Source: Selenomonas sp. TAMA-11512 (lineage in GTDB: Bacteria; Bacillota; Negativicutes; Selenomonadales; Selenomonadaceae). From it: a stretch of 64,000 nucleotides of DNA. This document shows, piece by piece, positions 25,508 through 34,979 of this stretch. A program made the position numbers and the translations under genes. Within the stretch, counting starts at the first letter, position 1. The number at the start of each line of letters is the position of its first letter. The stretch covers positions 2,154,501-2,218,500 of the forward strand of contig NZ_AP029018.1 of the NCBI RefSeq assembly GCF_037076525.1. The letters are read 5' to 3'. The notes beneath the pieces are model-generated. The model was not told where the DNA came from, made no database searches, and saw nothing but the letters and a program-made list of their open reading frames with translations.

Positions 25508-26392
25508 TCAGCGCTTCCCTAGCATGGGACCGATCGTGTTCGTGAGATAAGAGAGGAACGGATCTCGAAGCTCGGGACGCTTCAGCGCGTACTCGACCGT
25601 CGCTTCGAGGAATCCTTCCTTATCGCCGATATCATAGCGGCGCCCTTCAAAGGCATAGGCGAAGACTGCCTCCTTTGTCGAAAGGCGGCTGATCGCGTCC
25701 GTGAGCTGTATCTCTCCGCCGGCGCCCGGCTGCGTCTTCTCCAGAAGGTCAAAGATCGCGGGTGTCAGCACATACCTTCCGAGCACCGCCAGCTCCGACG
25801 GCGCGTCCTCCGGACTCGGTTTCTCGACGAGATCGAGCGCCTGCCAGACGCGCGGTTTAACGGACTTGGGGCGGACGATGCCGTAGCGGGAGACATCCTT
25901 GCTGGCGACCTTCTGCACGCCGAGGATGCTGCCCCCCATGTCATCGTACGCCTGTATGAGCTGCGCAAGCGCCGGGACCTTCGCGTCCACGAGATCATCT
26001 CCGAGGAGCACCGCAAAGGGCTCCTCGCCGATGAACTGCTTCGCGCAGAGCACGGCATGCCCCAGCCCCTTCGCCTCTTTTTGGCGGACAAAATGCACCT
26101 GTATGTCCGATATCTCCTCGATCATCTTGAGCTGGTCGTACTTGCCCTGTGCTTTGAGCTGCAGCTCCAGCTCGAGCGAGCGGTCGAAGTGATCTTCAAT
26201 GGACCTTTTGTTGCGCCCCGTGATGATGAGGATCTCCTCGATCCCGGAGGCGATGGCCTCCTCGACGATGTACTGAATCGCCGGCGTATCGACGATGGGA
26301 AGCATCTCCTTGGGCTGTGCCTTCGTCGCCGGCAGGAACCTCGTCCCCAGCCCCGCAGCCGGAATGACGGCTTTTTTGATCTTCTTCATCAT
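25508..26392 (-). CDS. galU: UTP-glucose-1-phosphate uridylyltransferase
   Basis: GalU makes UDP-glucose from glucose-1-phosphate and UTP for envelope polysaccharides. The 294-residue product has the nucleotidyltransferase motif IPAAGLGTRFLPATKAQPKE and the VLLGDDLV metal/sugar segment. The ATG overlaps the TGA of the upstream phosphohexomutase gene, so translation is coupled; an adjacent second ATG at 26389 is equally possible. The gene pair supplies glucose-1-phosphate and then UDP-glucose. Confidence 0.95.
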   Translation of the reverse strand: MMKKIKKAVIPAAGLGTRFLPATKAQPKEMLPIVDTPAIQYIVEEAIASGIEEILIITGRNKRSIEDHFDRSLELELQLKAQGKYDQLKMIEEISDIQVHFVRQKEAKGLGHAVLCAKQFIGEEPFAVLLGDDLVDAKVPALAQLIQAYDDMGGSILGVQKVASKDVSRYGIVRPKSVKPRVWQALDLVEKPSPEDAPSELAVLGRYVLTPAIFDLLEKTQPGAGGEIQLTDAISRLSTKEAVFAYAFEGRRYDIGDKEGFLEATVEYALKRPELRDPFLSYLTNTIGPMLGKR

Positions 26393-27744
26393 CAGCCACG
26401 AATAACGGCCAGAAGCTCGTCCGTCTTTTCCTTCAGAAGGGCCGCGTCCTGCTTTGTCTCAACGTTGAGACGGATGACCGGCTCCGTATTCGACATGCGG
26501 AGATTGAAGCGCCATTTGTCGTAATCGACGGAAAGCCCGTCGATCTTTACGACCTTGCCCGACGGTCCGTACTGCGCCTCGACCTTCTCCATGACGGCTT
26601 TCGCGTCGGCGACCTTGGAGTTGATCTCGCCCGAGATCGGATAGCGCTCCATGCGGTACTTCATCAGCTCGGAGAGCGTCTTGTCCGTCTGGCTCATGAG
26701 CTCGAGCATGAGGAGCCACGGAATCATGCCGCTGTCGCAGTAGAAGAAATCACGGAAGTAGTGATGTGCGCTCATCTCGCCGCCGTAGATGGCATTGACC
26801 TCGCGCATCTTGTCCTTGATGAAGGCATGTCCCGACTTGCAGATGACCGCCTCGCCGCCGAGCTCCTCGGCGATTTCAATCGTATTCCATATAAGGCGCG
26901 GATCGTAGATGACCTTTTCGCCCTTGCTCTTCTTAAGAAACGCTTCCGCGAGGAAGCCGACCATGTAGTAGCCCTCGATAAATCCGCCCTTTTCATCAAA
27001 CATGAAGCAGCGGTCGAAGTCGCCGTCCCACGCGATGCCGCAGACCGCCCCCGACTCGCGGACGACCTTTGCCGTGGCCTCGCGGTTCTCCTGCAGAATC
27101 GGATTCGGGACACCGTTCGGGAAGCTGCCGTCCGGCTCGTTGTAGACCTTCACGATATCGAAGGGAAGATGCTTTTCCAGTGCGTTGATAATCGGGCCCG
27201 CCGCGCCGTTGCCCGTGTTCGCGACAATCTTGAACGGCTTGAGCTTCTTGATATCGACATACGTCAGGATGTGTGCGACGTACTCGTCCAGGATATCCTT
27301 CTTCTCCACCTTGCCGAGCGTGCGGCCGAGCGGCTCGCCGGAATCCGCAAGCGCCGCCTTCTCGATGTCCTTCAGCCCCGTATCCGAGGAGATGGGGCGC
27401 GATCCCTTGCGCACAAACTTCATTCCGTTGTACTGCTTCGGATTGTGGCTCGCGGTGATCATGATACCGCCGTCCAGCTCGTAGTGCCCCGTCGCGAAGT
27501 AGATCATCTCCGTGCCGCACTGTCCGATGTCCATGACATCCGCACCGGCTTCCGTGAGGCCGCGCACAAGCGCTTCCTGTATGGAGGGACCCGAGAGACG
27601 GATATCGTGACCGACAGCGACCTTCTTCGCCTGAAACAGATCGACAAAGACCCGACCGACACGATACGCGAGCTCCTCATTGACCTCGTCCGGATAAACC
27701 CCGCGTACATCATAAGCTCCGAAACCTTTACCAGTCAGATTCAT
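26392..27744 (-). CDS. Phosphomannomutase/phosphoglucomutase
   Basis: A 450-residue alpha-D-phosphohexomutase that moves phosphate between C6 and C1 of glucose or mannose. The catalytic phosphoserine loop is GGIMITASHNPKQYNGMK, the metal-binding loop AWDGDFDRCFMFDE, the sugar-binding GGEMSAHHYF, and the phosphate-binding RMSNTEPVIRLNVE. The start at 27744 follows AGGGGGGTC. Substrate preference cannot be read from the sequence, though coupling to galU favours phosphoglucomutase activity. Confidence 0.93.
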   Translation of the reverse strand: MNLTGKGFGAYDVRGVYPDEVNEELAYRVGRVFVDLFQAKKVAVGHDIRLSGPSIQEALVRGLTEAGADVMDIGQCGTEMIYFATGHYELDGGIMITASHNPKQYNGMKFVRKGSRPISSDTGLKDIEKAALADSGEPLGRTLGKVEKKDILDEYVAHILTYVDIKKLKPFKIVANTGNGAAGPIINALEKHLPFDIVKVYNEPDGSFPNGVPNPILQENREATAKVVRESGAVCGIAWDGDFDRCFMFDEKGGFIEGYYMVGFLAEAFLKKSKGEKVIYDPRLIWNTIEIAEELGGEAVICKSGHAFIKDKMREVNAIYGGEMSAHHYFRDFFYCDSGMIPWLLMLELMSQTDKTLSELMKYRMERYPISGEINSKVADAKAVMEKVEAQYGPSGKVVKIDGLSVDYDKWRFNLRMSNTEPVIRLNVETKQDAALLKEKTDELLAVIRG

Positions 27745-27943
27745 AATGACCCCCCTATCCTTACATACCACGTTCGGCATCGATCCATATCGAATCGATA
27801 ATTATGGTAATTATTTCTTCGATTTGCACGCTAATTCCTGCTTGAATCGCACGGGGATTTGTATTTTTATGAAAATCTTGTAATTTTTTCGTCTTTTTCT
27901 CATGCACGCCGCTTGGTGTACCCACGGCTTGTTGAGACGGCGC

Positions 27944-29332
27944 TTATTCCGCCCCCGCATCCGAGCGCCGTCTTGCCAATCGCTCTTCCCGCTCCGCTCG
28001 CTTCAGGAGCAGCCGCTCCACGCGATAGTAAGCGATGAGCAGCGGCACGCAGGATCCGATCCACGCCAGGGGACTTGCCCACGAGGCGCCGACAAATTGG
28101 AAGGCCTGCACGAGGAAGAACGCCGCCACACCGCGCATGACGAGCTCCATCACGCCGGCAAACGTCGGTGCGAACGTATACCCCAGGCCCTGCAGCGTAT
28201 AGCGATAGATGAATAAAAGAGCCAGTACCCAATAGCAGCTTCCCTGAATGACGAGGTAGGTCTGCCCGTAGTCGATGACCTCCAAGGCGTGCGCGTCTCC
28301 CGCGACGAAGACCGCGATGAGATCTTTGCCGAAAAGCGCGTTCAAAAGGCCGGTCACGACAGCAAAGCCGACCGATATACAGATACATTGGCGGACGCCG
28401 GAGACGATGCGATCAAAGCGCTGCGCTCCGTAATTTTGCGCTGTATACGTCGCCATCGCCATACCGAAGCTCATCATCGGCATCATGGCAATCGCATCCA
28501 CCTTCATGGACGCCGCGTAGGACGCGACCGCGACCGGACCGAGTCCGTTGAGCGCCCACTGCATGAAGAGCGCACCGATGGCGATCAGCGTCGATTGAAA
28601 TCCCATGGGCAGTCCAATTTTCAAATGCTCCATGATGATCCTGCGGTCGAGCCGAAAGTCGGAAAGGCGCACGCGCAGCATGGGAAAGTGGCGGTAAATA
28701 TAGTACTGTCCGTGGAGAATCGCCGCGAACTGCGCCACGAGGATCGCCGCGGCCGCCCCCACCACGCCCCATCCGAAAACAAGGAGAAAGATCATCTCCA
28801 CGATGATATTGACCACGAGCCCCGTCGACAGAATGATGGTGGGATGCTTGCTGTCACCAAGCGCTCGTATCAGATTCTGCGTCATGGTGAACACCATGAG
28901 GATGGGGATGCCGGCAAAGATCACCTGTATGAACGCGCGCGCATCGTCGTATATGTCCGCCGGCGTATTGAGCACCGTCAGAAACGTATCCAACAGCAAG
29001 AGACTCACGGCGAGCAGCACGATGCCTGCGGCAAAGGACAGAAAAAAACAGGCCGCCGCACTCCGGCGCACGCCCGCCTCATCCTTCGCCCCGAATCGCT
29101 GCCCCGTGCAGATGGAGAGCCCCGCGGAAAACCCCATGACAAAACCGACGGAGAGAAACATGAGGCCGCCCGTTGACCCGACGGCAGCCAGCGCCTCCAC
29201 GCCGAGAAGACGGCCGACGAGCAGCGTGTCCACAAAGCCGTAGAGCTGCTGAAAGATATTGCCCGCAATCAGCGGCAGCGCAAAGAGGAGAATGAGCCTG
29301 GCGGGACTGCCCGCGGTCATATCCTTCGTCAA
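27944..29332 (-). CDS. MATE-family multidrug/toxin efflux protein
   Basis: A 462-residue membrane protein with about twelve hydrophobic segments in two homologous halves. It begins SPARLILLFALPLIAGNIFQ, and GFVDTLLVGRLLGVEALAAVG is the typical first-half MATE motif; the second half repeats it with PVAVASYAASMKVDAIA. MATE pumps export cationic drugs or metabolites using Na+ or H+. It is followed upstream by a DUF218 gene 12 bp away on the same strand. The substrate is unknown. Confidence 0.92.
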   Translation of the reverse strand: MTKDMTAGSPARLILLFALPLIAGNIFQQLYGFVDTLLVGRLLGVEALAAVGSTGGLMFLSVGFVMGFSAGLSICTGQRFGAKDEAGVRRSAAACFFLSFAAGIVLLAVSLLLLDTFLTVLNTPADIYDDARAFIQVIFAGIPILMVFTMTQNLIRALGDSKHPTIILSTGLVVNIIVEMIFLLVFGWGVVGAAAAILVAQFAAILHGQYYIYRHFPMLRVRLSDFRLDRRIIMEHLKIGLPMGFQSTLIAIGALFMQWALNGLGPVAVASYAASMKVDAIAMMPMMSFGMAMATYTAQNYGAQRFDRIVSGVRQCICISVGFAVVTGLLNALFGKDLIAVFVAGDAHALEVIDYGQTYLVIQGSCYWVLALLFIYRYTLQGLGYTFAPTFAGVMELVMRGVAAFFLVQAFQFVGASWASPLAWIGSCVPLLIAYYRVERLLLKRAEREERLARRRSDAGAE

Positions 29333-29344
29333 TCGAGATGCCCC

Positions 29345-30100
29345 CTATTCCATATATCTTGTCACAAAGGTACGCAGGTATTCCCGCAGGACGAGAATAT
29401 TTCCCTGCAGCGCATCTGCTGACGGAGCCAGCTTCACATAGTGAAATATCGGCTGACGGGCGGAGAGATAATCCGCCGGATACGGCGTCACCGCAATGCC
29501 ATGTTTTTCATAGTTCAGGACGGCACGCGGCAGATGAAAGGCGCTCGTCACGAGAATCGGATGCGACAGGCCGTGTTCTTTGAGCAGCCTTGCCGAGAAA
29601 GCCGCGTTTTCCGTCGTGTTCTGACTCCTGTCCTCGACGATGATCTGCTCTTCCGGCACGCCGAGCCCGAGGAGATAGCGCTTGGCAAGCAGCGCTTCCG
29701 TGCCGCTGTCCTGGAAGACCTTACCTCCCGAGACGAGGATGGGAATGCCGAGCTTCCTCTGCAGCCGCACGGCTGTCAGGAGGCGGTTGGCGGGGCTGGA
29801 GGTCAGTGCTCCCTCGCCGTCGACGTCAGGCACATCGGAGAACGCCCCTCCGCCGAGCATGATGATGACATCTCCCGACACCGCCTCGGGAAAGGGACAT
29901 TCACCCTCCAGATGACCCACCGTCCGTTCCGCGACGAGCGGCGAACAGAAGAGATAGGCCAGAAGCGTCAGCCCCGCGAGCAACTTCGCCCCCCTCTTCT
30001 CGCCGCGGCGGCAGAGATATACGGCGATCGCCGACATGGCTAAAATAAACAATCCCGGAGGAAAGATCCATGCAGCGCCGAATTTCAGTAAGAATAACAT
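29345..30100 (-). CDS. DUF218 (YdcF/SanA/ElyC-like) membrane-anchored protein
   Basis: A 251-residue protein with two N-terminal membrane helices (WIFPPGLFILAMSAIAVYL; LLAGLTLLAYLFCSPLVA), then a DUF218 domain with GDVIIMLGGGAF, GIPILVSGGKVFQDSGTEA, EDRSQNTTENAAFSARLL and ILVTSAFHLPRAV. The family includes ElyC and SanA, which act in envelope polysaccharide homeostasis under stress. The start at 30100 sits five bases after GGAGG; the frame is open to 30295, but that part is unrelated. Confidence 0.88.
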   Translation of the reverse strand: MLFLLKFGAAWIFPPGLFILAMSAIAVYLCRRGEKRGAKLLAGLTLLAYLFCSPLVAERTVGHLEGECPFPEAVSGDVIIMLGGGAFSDVPDVDGEGALTSSPANRLLTAVRLQRKLGIPILVSGGKVFQDSGTEALLAKRYLLGLGVPEEQIIVEDRSQNTTENAAFSARLLKEHGLSHPILVTSAFHLPRAVLNYEKHGIAVTPYPADYLSARQPIFHYVKLAPSADALQGNILVLREYLRTFVTRYME

Positions 30101-30310
30101 ATATACCTCCAACATGACCGATGACTTCGCCGTACGCGCTGCTTTTTCCGTCGCCGCACAAGAGACCCCATGTGCCTTCACCGCACACTTTCGCAAAGCG
30201 CGTTCCTCGGCGAACCCGCCTCCGCCGTAAATTTGCCAGAGAAAAAGGAGTTTCCTCTTTCCTCCACGAATATACAAGATCATAGACAATTTCAAAAAGG
30301 AGCAAACGTC

Positions 30311-30646
30311 ATGGCTGTTTTAGAAACGGAAATTGAAAAGCGTACGAATCCCGCGGGCGGCACGGGCACCATCACGCTCGAGCACTTCTACCCGAACAGG
30401 CAGTTCGGCGGCGAGGGCGCGACATTCGCAAAAGTCACCATGCCTCCGGGAGCGGGCATCGGCTACCATCAGCACGTCGGCAACGGAGAAATCTACCATT
30501 TTCTTGAAGGCCGCGGCATCTACAATGACAACGGAACGGAGATCCCCGTAACGCCCGGAATGACGACATACTGTCCGGACGGCGAATACCACGGCGTCAA
30601 GAACGACGGCGATACGGATCTCGTCTTTGTCGCGCAGATTAAGTAA
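30311..30646 (+). CDS. Small cupin-domain protein
   Basis: A 111-residue single-domain cupin. Cupin motif 1 is GIGYHQHVGNGEIYHFLEGR, with metal-ligand His/His/Glu/His, and motif 2 is YCPDGEYHGVKN. It starts after AAAGGAGC. Such stand-alone cupins bind a metal and small sugars or act as dioxygenases or isomerases; the substrate here is unknown. It is divergent from the DUF218 gene and convergent with the galE-like gene. Confidence 0.85.
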   Translation: MAVLETEIEKRTNPAGGTGTITLEHFYPNRQFGGEGATFAKVTMPPGAGIGYHQHVGNGEIYHFLEGRGIYNDNGTEIPVTPGMTTYCPDGEYHGVKNDGDTDLVFVAQIK

Positions 30647-30655
30647 GCGACTTCC

Positions 30656-30694
30656 AAAAAGAGGCTGCTGCAATAATTGCAGCAGCCTCTTTTC
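30656..30694. terminator. Bidirectional terminator between cupin and galE-like genes
   Basis: GAGGCTGCTGCAA pairs perfectly with TTGCAGCAGCCTC, with A5 before and T4 after, serving both convergent transcripts. Confidence 0.92.
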
Positions 30695-31618
30695 TTACTT
30701 TTCTAAGAAATACGCGTACGTTCGCTTCAAGCCCTCGGTAAGCGTCACCTTCGGCTCCCACCGCAGGCCTCGGCGCGCCCGTTCATTCGACAGCATGGAT
30801 TTGTAGATGTCGCCCTCACGTTCCTTGGCATATTTCGGAGTGATATCACGATCGGCTATCTTCGCGAGCTCCGAAACAAGCATGCGGAGACTCGTCTCAC
30901 TCTGCGTCGACAGGTTGTAGGCGGCATTGACCTCCTTCGTGGAGAGCGCCCGGCAGATTCCCTCGGCGATATCACCCGCGTAGATGAAGTCGCGCGTCTG
31001 CTCACCGTCGCCAAAGATGGTGATGTCCCTTCCCTCCGCAATCGCCTTCGTAAAGATGCTGATGACGCCGCCCTCGCCGCCGTCTCCCTGCCGCTCGCCG
31101 TAGACGTTGGCAAAGCGAAGGACGACATAGTCGATTCCGAAGGTCTCCTGATACAGCGCAAGGTAGCGCTCGACCGTCTCCTTGGACAGCCCGTAGAACG
31201 ACATCGGAGCAAGCTGCCTCGCCTCCTGGATGGGCAGCTCCTCCTCGCGGACATTCCCGTAGACCGCGGCCGTGGAGGCGAAAATCACGCGGGGCACGTC
31301 CCCGATGCGCGCCGCCTCCAGGACAGAGACGGTGCCGGCTATATTCTCCGAAACATCGTACAGCGGCTGTTTGATCGAGACATCGACCATCGTCTGCCCC
31401 GCCAAGTGGACCACGGCATCATAGCGACCGATTCGCACAATATTCTTGAGATTCTCATCCTGTATGTCAAGCTTAAAGAACTCGATTCCCGCGGGCACAT
31501 GCTCTCGTATGCCGCTGGAGAGATTATCGAGGACGGCAACCTCCACGCCTTTTTCCATAAGCTTTTCCACGAGGTGCGAACCGATGAATCCGGCTCCGCC
31601 CGTTACCAATACCTTCAT
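30695..31618 (-). CDS. NAD-dependent nucleotide-sugar epimerase (GalE-like)
   Basis: A 307-residue extended short-chain dehydrogenase. The NAD-binding motif VTGGAGFIGSHLVEKL is at the N-terminus, VVHLAGQTMV follows, and the catalytic YxxxK is in SFYGLSKETVERY. The sequence belongs to the UDP-glucose 4-epimerase/UDP-glucuronate epimerase group; the exact sugar is unresolved. Its stop is next to the shared terminator. With galU and rmlD nearby it probably makes envelope sugar precursors. Confidence 0.88.
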   Translation of the reverse strand: MKVLVTGGAGFIGSHLVEKLMEKGVEVAVLDNLSSGIREHVPAGIEFFKLDIQDENLKNIVRIGRYDAVVHLAGQTMVDVSIKQPLYDVSENIAGTVSVLEAARIGDVPRVIFASTAAVYGNVREEELPIQEARQLAPMSFYGLSKETVERYLALYQETFGIDYVVLRFANVYGERQGDGGEGGVISIFTKAIAEGRDITIFGDGEQTRDFIYAGDIAEGICRALSTKEVNAAYNLSTQSETSLRMLVSELAKIADRDITPKYAKEREGDIYKSMLSNERARRGLRWEPKVTLTEGLKRTYAYFLEK

Positions 31619-31705
31619 TGTATCCCACTTTTCTATGCTTGCGCTCAGAATTACTTATATAAGACAGTTTTCATTGTAGCATAAAATAAAGGTCTGTTCA
31701 ACTTT

Positions 31706-31868
31706 AGGAAACACTAATAAATGCAGCACAGCCATCTTGGCGTATCTTTTCCGCCCTCTCTGCGTCGGCAAATCCTCCTCAGAGCACCACTCTGCGTCCG
31801 GTTTGCCTCCTTGACAGAACGAAAAATCTACACCAATCTGACAGACTTCATTTTATCAGCGATTCCTT
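31706..31868 (-). repeat. Full copy (163 bp) of the interspersed inverted-terminus repeat
   Basis: On the minus strand it runs from AGGAATCGCTGATAAAATG to CATTTATTAGTGTTTCCT, matching the copies at 36965 and 38937 almost throughout. The internal stem pairs GGCAAA with TTTGCC around CAGAG/CTCTG. It begins exactly at the TAA stop of rmlD. It fills most of the rmlD-to-galE-like gap. Confidence 0.9.
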
Positions 31869-32728
31869 TATTCCAATTCCTCCAAATACCGCGCAAGGGC
31901 ATCCTGCCACGCGGGAAGTCGTGAAAATCCCCCCTCGTCAAGCGACGCTTTCGAGAGTCTCGAATTCAGCGGACGCCTCGCCGGCGTCTTGTAGTCCGCG
32001 GTCTTCTGTTCTGTGACCTTTACATCCAGCCCCTTTTGGCGGAATATCTCGCGGGCAAAATCCGCCCAACTCACGTATCCCTCATTTGTCGCTTGATATG
32101 TGCCGTACGCCTCCGTCTGCAGCATATCCGCGATGAGCACGGCGAGATCCCGCGTATACGTAGGCGAGCCTATCTGATCGGAGACAATGGCGAGTTCCCC
32201 TCTCTCGCCCGCCAGTCGCAATATCGTCTTGACAAAGTTCCCCTTGCCCGCCTTTCCGAAGACCCATGAGACGCGCACGATGAAATGCTCATCGAGCGCG
32301 TCCCGCACGACCTCCTCTCCTTCCAGCTTCGTCTGTCCGTAGACGTTCAGAGGAGCCGTTTCGTCTTCGATCTCATGGGCCTCCTCGCCCTCCCCGGCAA
32401 AGACGTAGTCCGTACTGATGTAGACCATTTTGGCTCCGACAGCGGCGCAGGCTTGCGCCACGGCACGCGTTCCATCGACATTGACAGCCCGTGCCTTTTC
32501 CGGCTCGCTCTCCGCTCTGTCCACGGCTGTATAGGCGGCGCAGTGCACAATTGCCGCAGGCTTGAATCCCTCGATAAACGCTCTTGTCTCCGCAGGATTT
32601 TCCAGCGAGAAGTTGAGGCGGGTCGTCCCCCTCGCGAGCATGTGACGAGACTCGAGCTCATCGACGACATCGGATCCGAGCTGTCCGTCGGCTCCCGTCA
32701 CCAGGATTTCACGCATCGAAAAGTTCAT
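31868..32728 (-). CDS. rmlD: dTDP-4-dehydrorhamnose reductase
   Basis: RmlD performs the last step of dTDP-L-rhamnose synthesis, the NAD(P)H reduction of the 4-keto sugar. The 286-residue product has the Rossmann motif VTGADGQLGSDVVDEL, VHCAAYTAVDRAE, and the catalytic YxxxK in NVYGQTKLEGE. The start at 32728 follows GGAAGGATAGAG and lies inside the last codons of the upstream histidine kinase gene. rmlA, rmlB and rmlC are not in the window. Confidence 0.92.
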   Translation of the reverse strand: MNFSMREILVTGADGQLGSDVVDELESRHMLARGTTRLNFSLENPAETRAFIEGFKPAAIVHCAAYTAVDRAESEPEKARAVNVDGTRAVAQACAAVGAKMVYISTDYVFAGEGEEAHEIEDETAPLNVYGQTKLEGEEVVRDALDEHFIVRVSWVFGKAGKGNFVKTILRLAGERGELAIVSDQIGSPTYTRDLAVLIADMLQTEAYGTYQATNEGYVSWADFAREIFRQKGLDVKVTEQKTADYKTPARRPLNSRLSKASLDEGGFSRLPAWQDALARYLEELE

Positions 32729-34220
32729 TCTCTATCCTTCCCTTATGTATCGGTATTTCCAATGTAAACGTCGTCCCCTTGCCGAACACGCTTCTGACGC
32801 GGATCTCTATGCCATGCTGCTCGGCAATCCACCGTGCGATTGAAAGCCCCAGCCCCGTTCCGCTTGCCTTTACACCCTTCGTTCGAGCCTCGTCGACGCG
32901 GAAGAAGCGATCAAATATCTTCTTCTGATCTTCCTCCTTGATCCCGATGCCGTCATCGGAAATCTGTACGAGCATCTTCTTTCCCGCACGCACGCTCGCC
33001 ACCTCGATATGTCCGCCCGCAGGCGTATATTTCATCGCATTCTCCAGGATGATGCGGATGGCGTGCTTCAGAAGGAGGGGATCGCCGAAGACTTCACCCA
33101 GATCATTTTCCCCCAACGTCAGCGTGTGTTCCGTCGCGATGAGCGCCATCTTTTTCTCCTCATCCTCAATGAGCTCGGAAAGCTCGATGGGAAGCTTATT
33201 TACGATCTGCCTGTTTTGGTCGGCGCGCGCGAGGAACAGCAGGCGCTCAATGAGCTCCGCCATGTCCTCCGCTTCCGAACGGATCGCGGCAACCGCTTCA
33301 TCCAGCGCCTCCGGATCCCTTCGTCCCCAGCGCTCCAGCATATCTGAATAGCCTCGAATGACCGTGACGGGCGTCCGCAGCTCATGTGACGCGCTCGAGA
33401 CAAAGACGCGCTGCTGCTCAAACCCCTGCTGGATGCGGTCAAGCATGTGGTTCAGCGTCTCCACGAGCTCCGCCAGCTCGTCGCGCGCGACCGGCATATC
33501 GATGCGCTTCGACAAATTGTCCACCTCGAGACTGCGAGCCATCTTCGTGATCGTGCGAATGGGCAGCAGCGCGCGGCGACTGACCACGTATCCCGCGACG
33601 ACGGCGAGCATGAGACCGATGAAGTTCGTCCCCATCATAAACCTGACGAGAACGGACAGGAACTGTCTCTCCGCCGTGATCGTCCGAAAGAAATGCAAAT
33701 GGTACGAACGGCTGCCCTGCCGCACTTCTACAACCTTATAGTAGATTTTCATATTTTGAATCGTCGAGACCGCCATCTCATCGCTGGCGAAAAACGGCCG
33801 CATCGTCTCCGTTGAATGCTCCTGAATCTCCTGAATGGACGGATAGTGGCTGTCCGTCTCGAAGATAATATTCTCATTCTCATCCGTAATGCGCAGGACG
33901 ACGCCCGGCATCAATATATCATCACGATAGAGAGCATAGGCAATCGGCATGCGCTTGCGAAAATCCTTCGCACTCTCGTCATAGACCTGCGTGCCGCCCC
34001 GGATATTCTCAATAACCCGCCGCGTCGACACCTCCATCTCGATTTCCGCCTGATGGTAGAGGGAAAAGTAGATGCCGAAAATGGAAACCATGCTTGTAAA
34101 AAGCAAGACGATCGCCAGAAGTCCGGCGTAGACAACAGTCAAACGCACGGAAATCGGCATCGCCATAAGGTTCTTATATGGAAAAATTGCGCATAGCTTC
34201 TCTCTAATCCCGGACGACAT
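32709..34220 (-). CDS. Sensor histidine kinase (HAMP, two membrane segments)
   Basis: A 503-residue kinase. A first membrane segment (LTVVYAGLLAIVLLFTSMVSI) and a second one near residues 195-215 enclose a periplasmic sensor of about 150 residues. A HAMP domain, the phospho-acceptor box SSASHELRTPVTVIRGYSDM, the N box ILENAMKYTP, and G1/G2 boxes DDGIGI and ASGTGLGLSIARWIAEQHG follow. It is 10 bp from its cognate response regulator. No stimulus can be inferred from the sensor domain. Confidence 0.93.
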   Translation of the reverse strand: MSSGIREKLCAIFPYKNLMAMPISVRLTVVYAGLLAIVLLFTSMVSIFGIYFSLYHQAEIEMEVSTRRVIENIRGGTQVYDESAKDFRKRMPIAYALYRDDILMPGVVLRITDENENIIFETDSHYPSIQEIQEHSTETMRPFFASDEMAVSTIQNMKIYYKVVEVRQGSRSYHLHFFRTITAERQFLSVLVRFMMGTNFIGLMLAVVAGYVVSRRALLPIRTITKMARSLEVDNLSKRIDMPVARDELAELVETLNHMLDRIQQGFEQQRVFVSSASHELRTPVTVIRGYSDMLERWGRRDPEALDEAVAAIRSEAEDMAELIERLLFLARADQNRQIVNKLPIELSELIEDEEKKMALIATEHTLTLGENDLGEVFGDPLLLKHAIRIILENAMKYTPAGGHIEVASVRAGKKMLVQISDDGIGIKEEDQKKIFDRFFRVDEARTKGVKASGTGLGLSIARWIAEQHGIEIRVRSVFGKGTTFTLEIPIHKGRIENELFDA

Positions 34221-34893
34221 AGCCTACCCCACGTACCGTGTGGATATACTTGTCTTCAAAGCGTTCATCGATTTTGGCACGCAGATAGCGGATGTAAACA
34301 TCCACGACATTCGTATCGCCGACATAGTCATAGCCCCAGACCTCGGACAGGATCTGATCGCGCGTCAGCACCTGCCGCTTGTTGCGCAGCATGTATTCGA
34401 GAAGCGAATACTCCTTCTTTGTCAGCTCGACGAGCTCGCCCTTGACACGCACCTCATAGCGCCCCGGATAGAGCACGAGATCCTTGATCTTCAGCGTCGC
34501 TATGTCCTTTTCGTCATCCTTGTTGGCGATGCGCAGAGCCGCGCGGATACGCGCAAACAGCTCCGGCGTGGAAAACGGCTTCGTCATGTAGTCATTGGCG
34601 CCGATGTCCAGCCCCTGCACCTTGTCTTCGATTTCGTCCTTGGCCGTCAACATGATGATGGGGACATCCGAGACCTGTCGTACCTTTTGGCAGATTTCAA
34701 GACCGTCCATCTCGGGAAGCATCAGATCCAGGAGAATCAGATCATAAGGCTCCTGCACGATGCGCTCATAGGCACGGCGTCCGTTCCCTTCGACCTCCGC
34801 CTGAAAGCCTTCATGCTCCATCTCCATCTGCAAAAAACGCGCGATGCGCTTCTCATCCTCCACAATCAAAATCTTCGTTTTATTTTCAGACAT
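34204..34893 (-). CDS. OmpR/PhoB-family response regulator
   Basis: A 229-residue regulator with a receiver domain (ILIVEDEKRI, phospho-Asp in LILLDLMLPEMDGLE, Lys in YMTKPF) and a winged-helix output domain ending in DTNVVDVYIRYLRAKID and YIHTVRGVGYVVRD. The start at 34893 follows TAGGGGGATTTGTC; the frame extends to 35319 without similarity. Its end overlaps the start of the kinase gene, making a coupled two-component pair. Confidence 0.95.
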   Translation of the reverse strand: MSENKTKILIVEDEKRIARFLQMEMEHEGFQAEVEGNGRRAYERIVQEPYDLILLDLMLPEMDGLEICQKVRQVSDVPIIMLTAKDEIEDKVQGLDIGANDYMTKPFSTPELFARIRAALRIANKDDEKDIATLKIKDLVLYPGRYEVRVKGELVELTKKEYSLLEYMLRNKRQVLTRDQILSEVWGYDYVGDTNVVDVYIRYLRAKIDERFEDKYIHTVRGVGYVVRD

Positions 34894-34979
34894 GACAAAT
34901 CCCCCTACCAAGGAAAACCTCATTACATGTACTATACATTGGCAAGATGGATTTTTAAAGAGTTTGCATCTATTTTTAA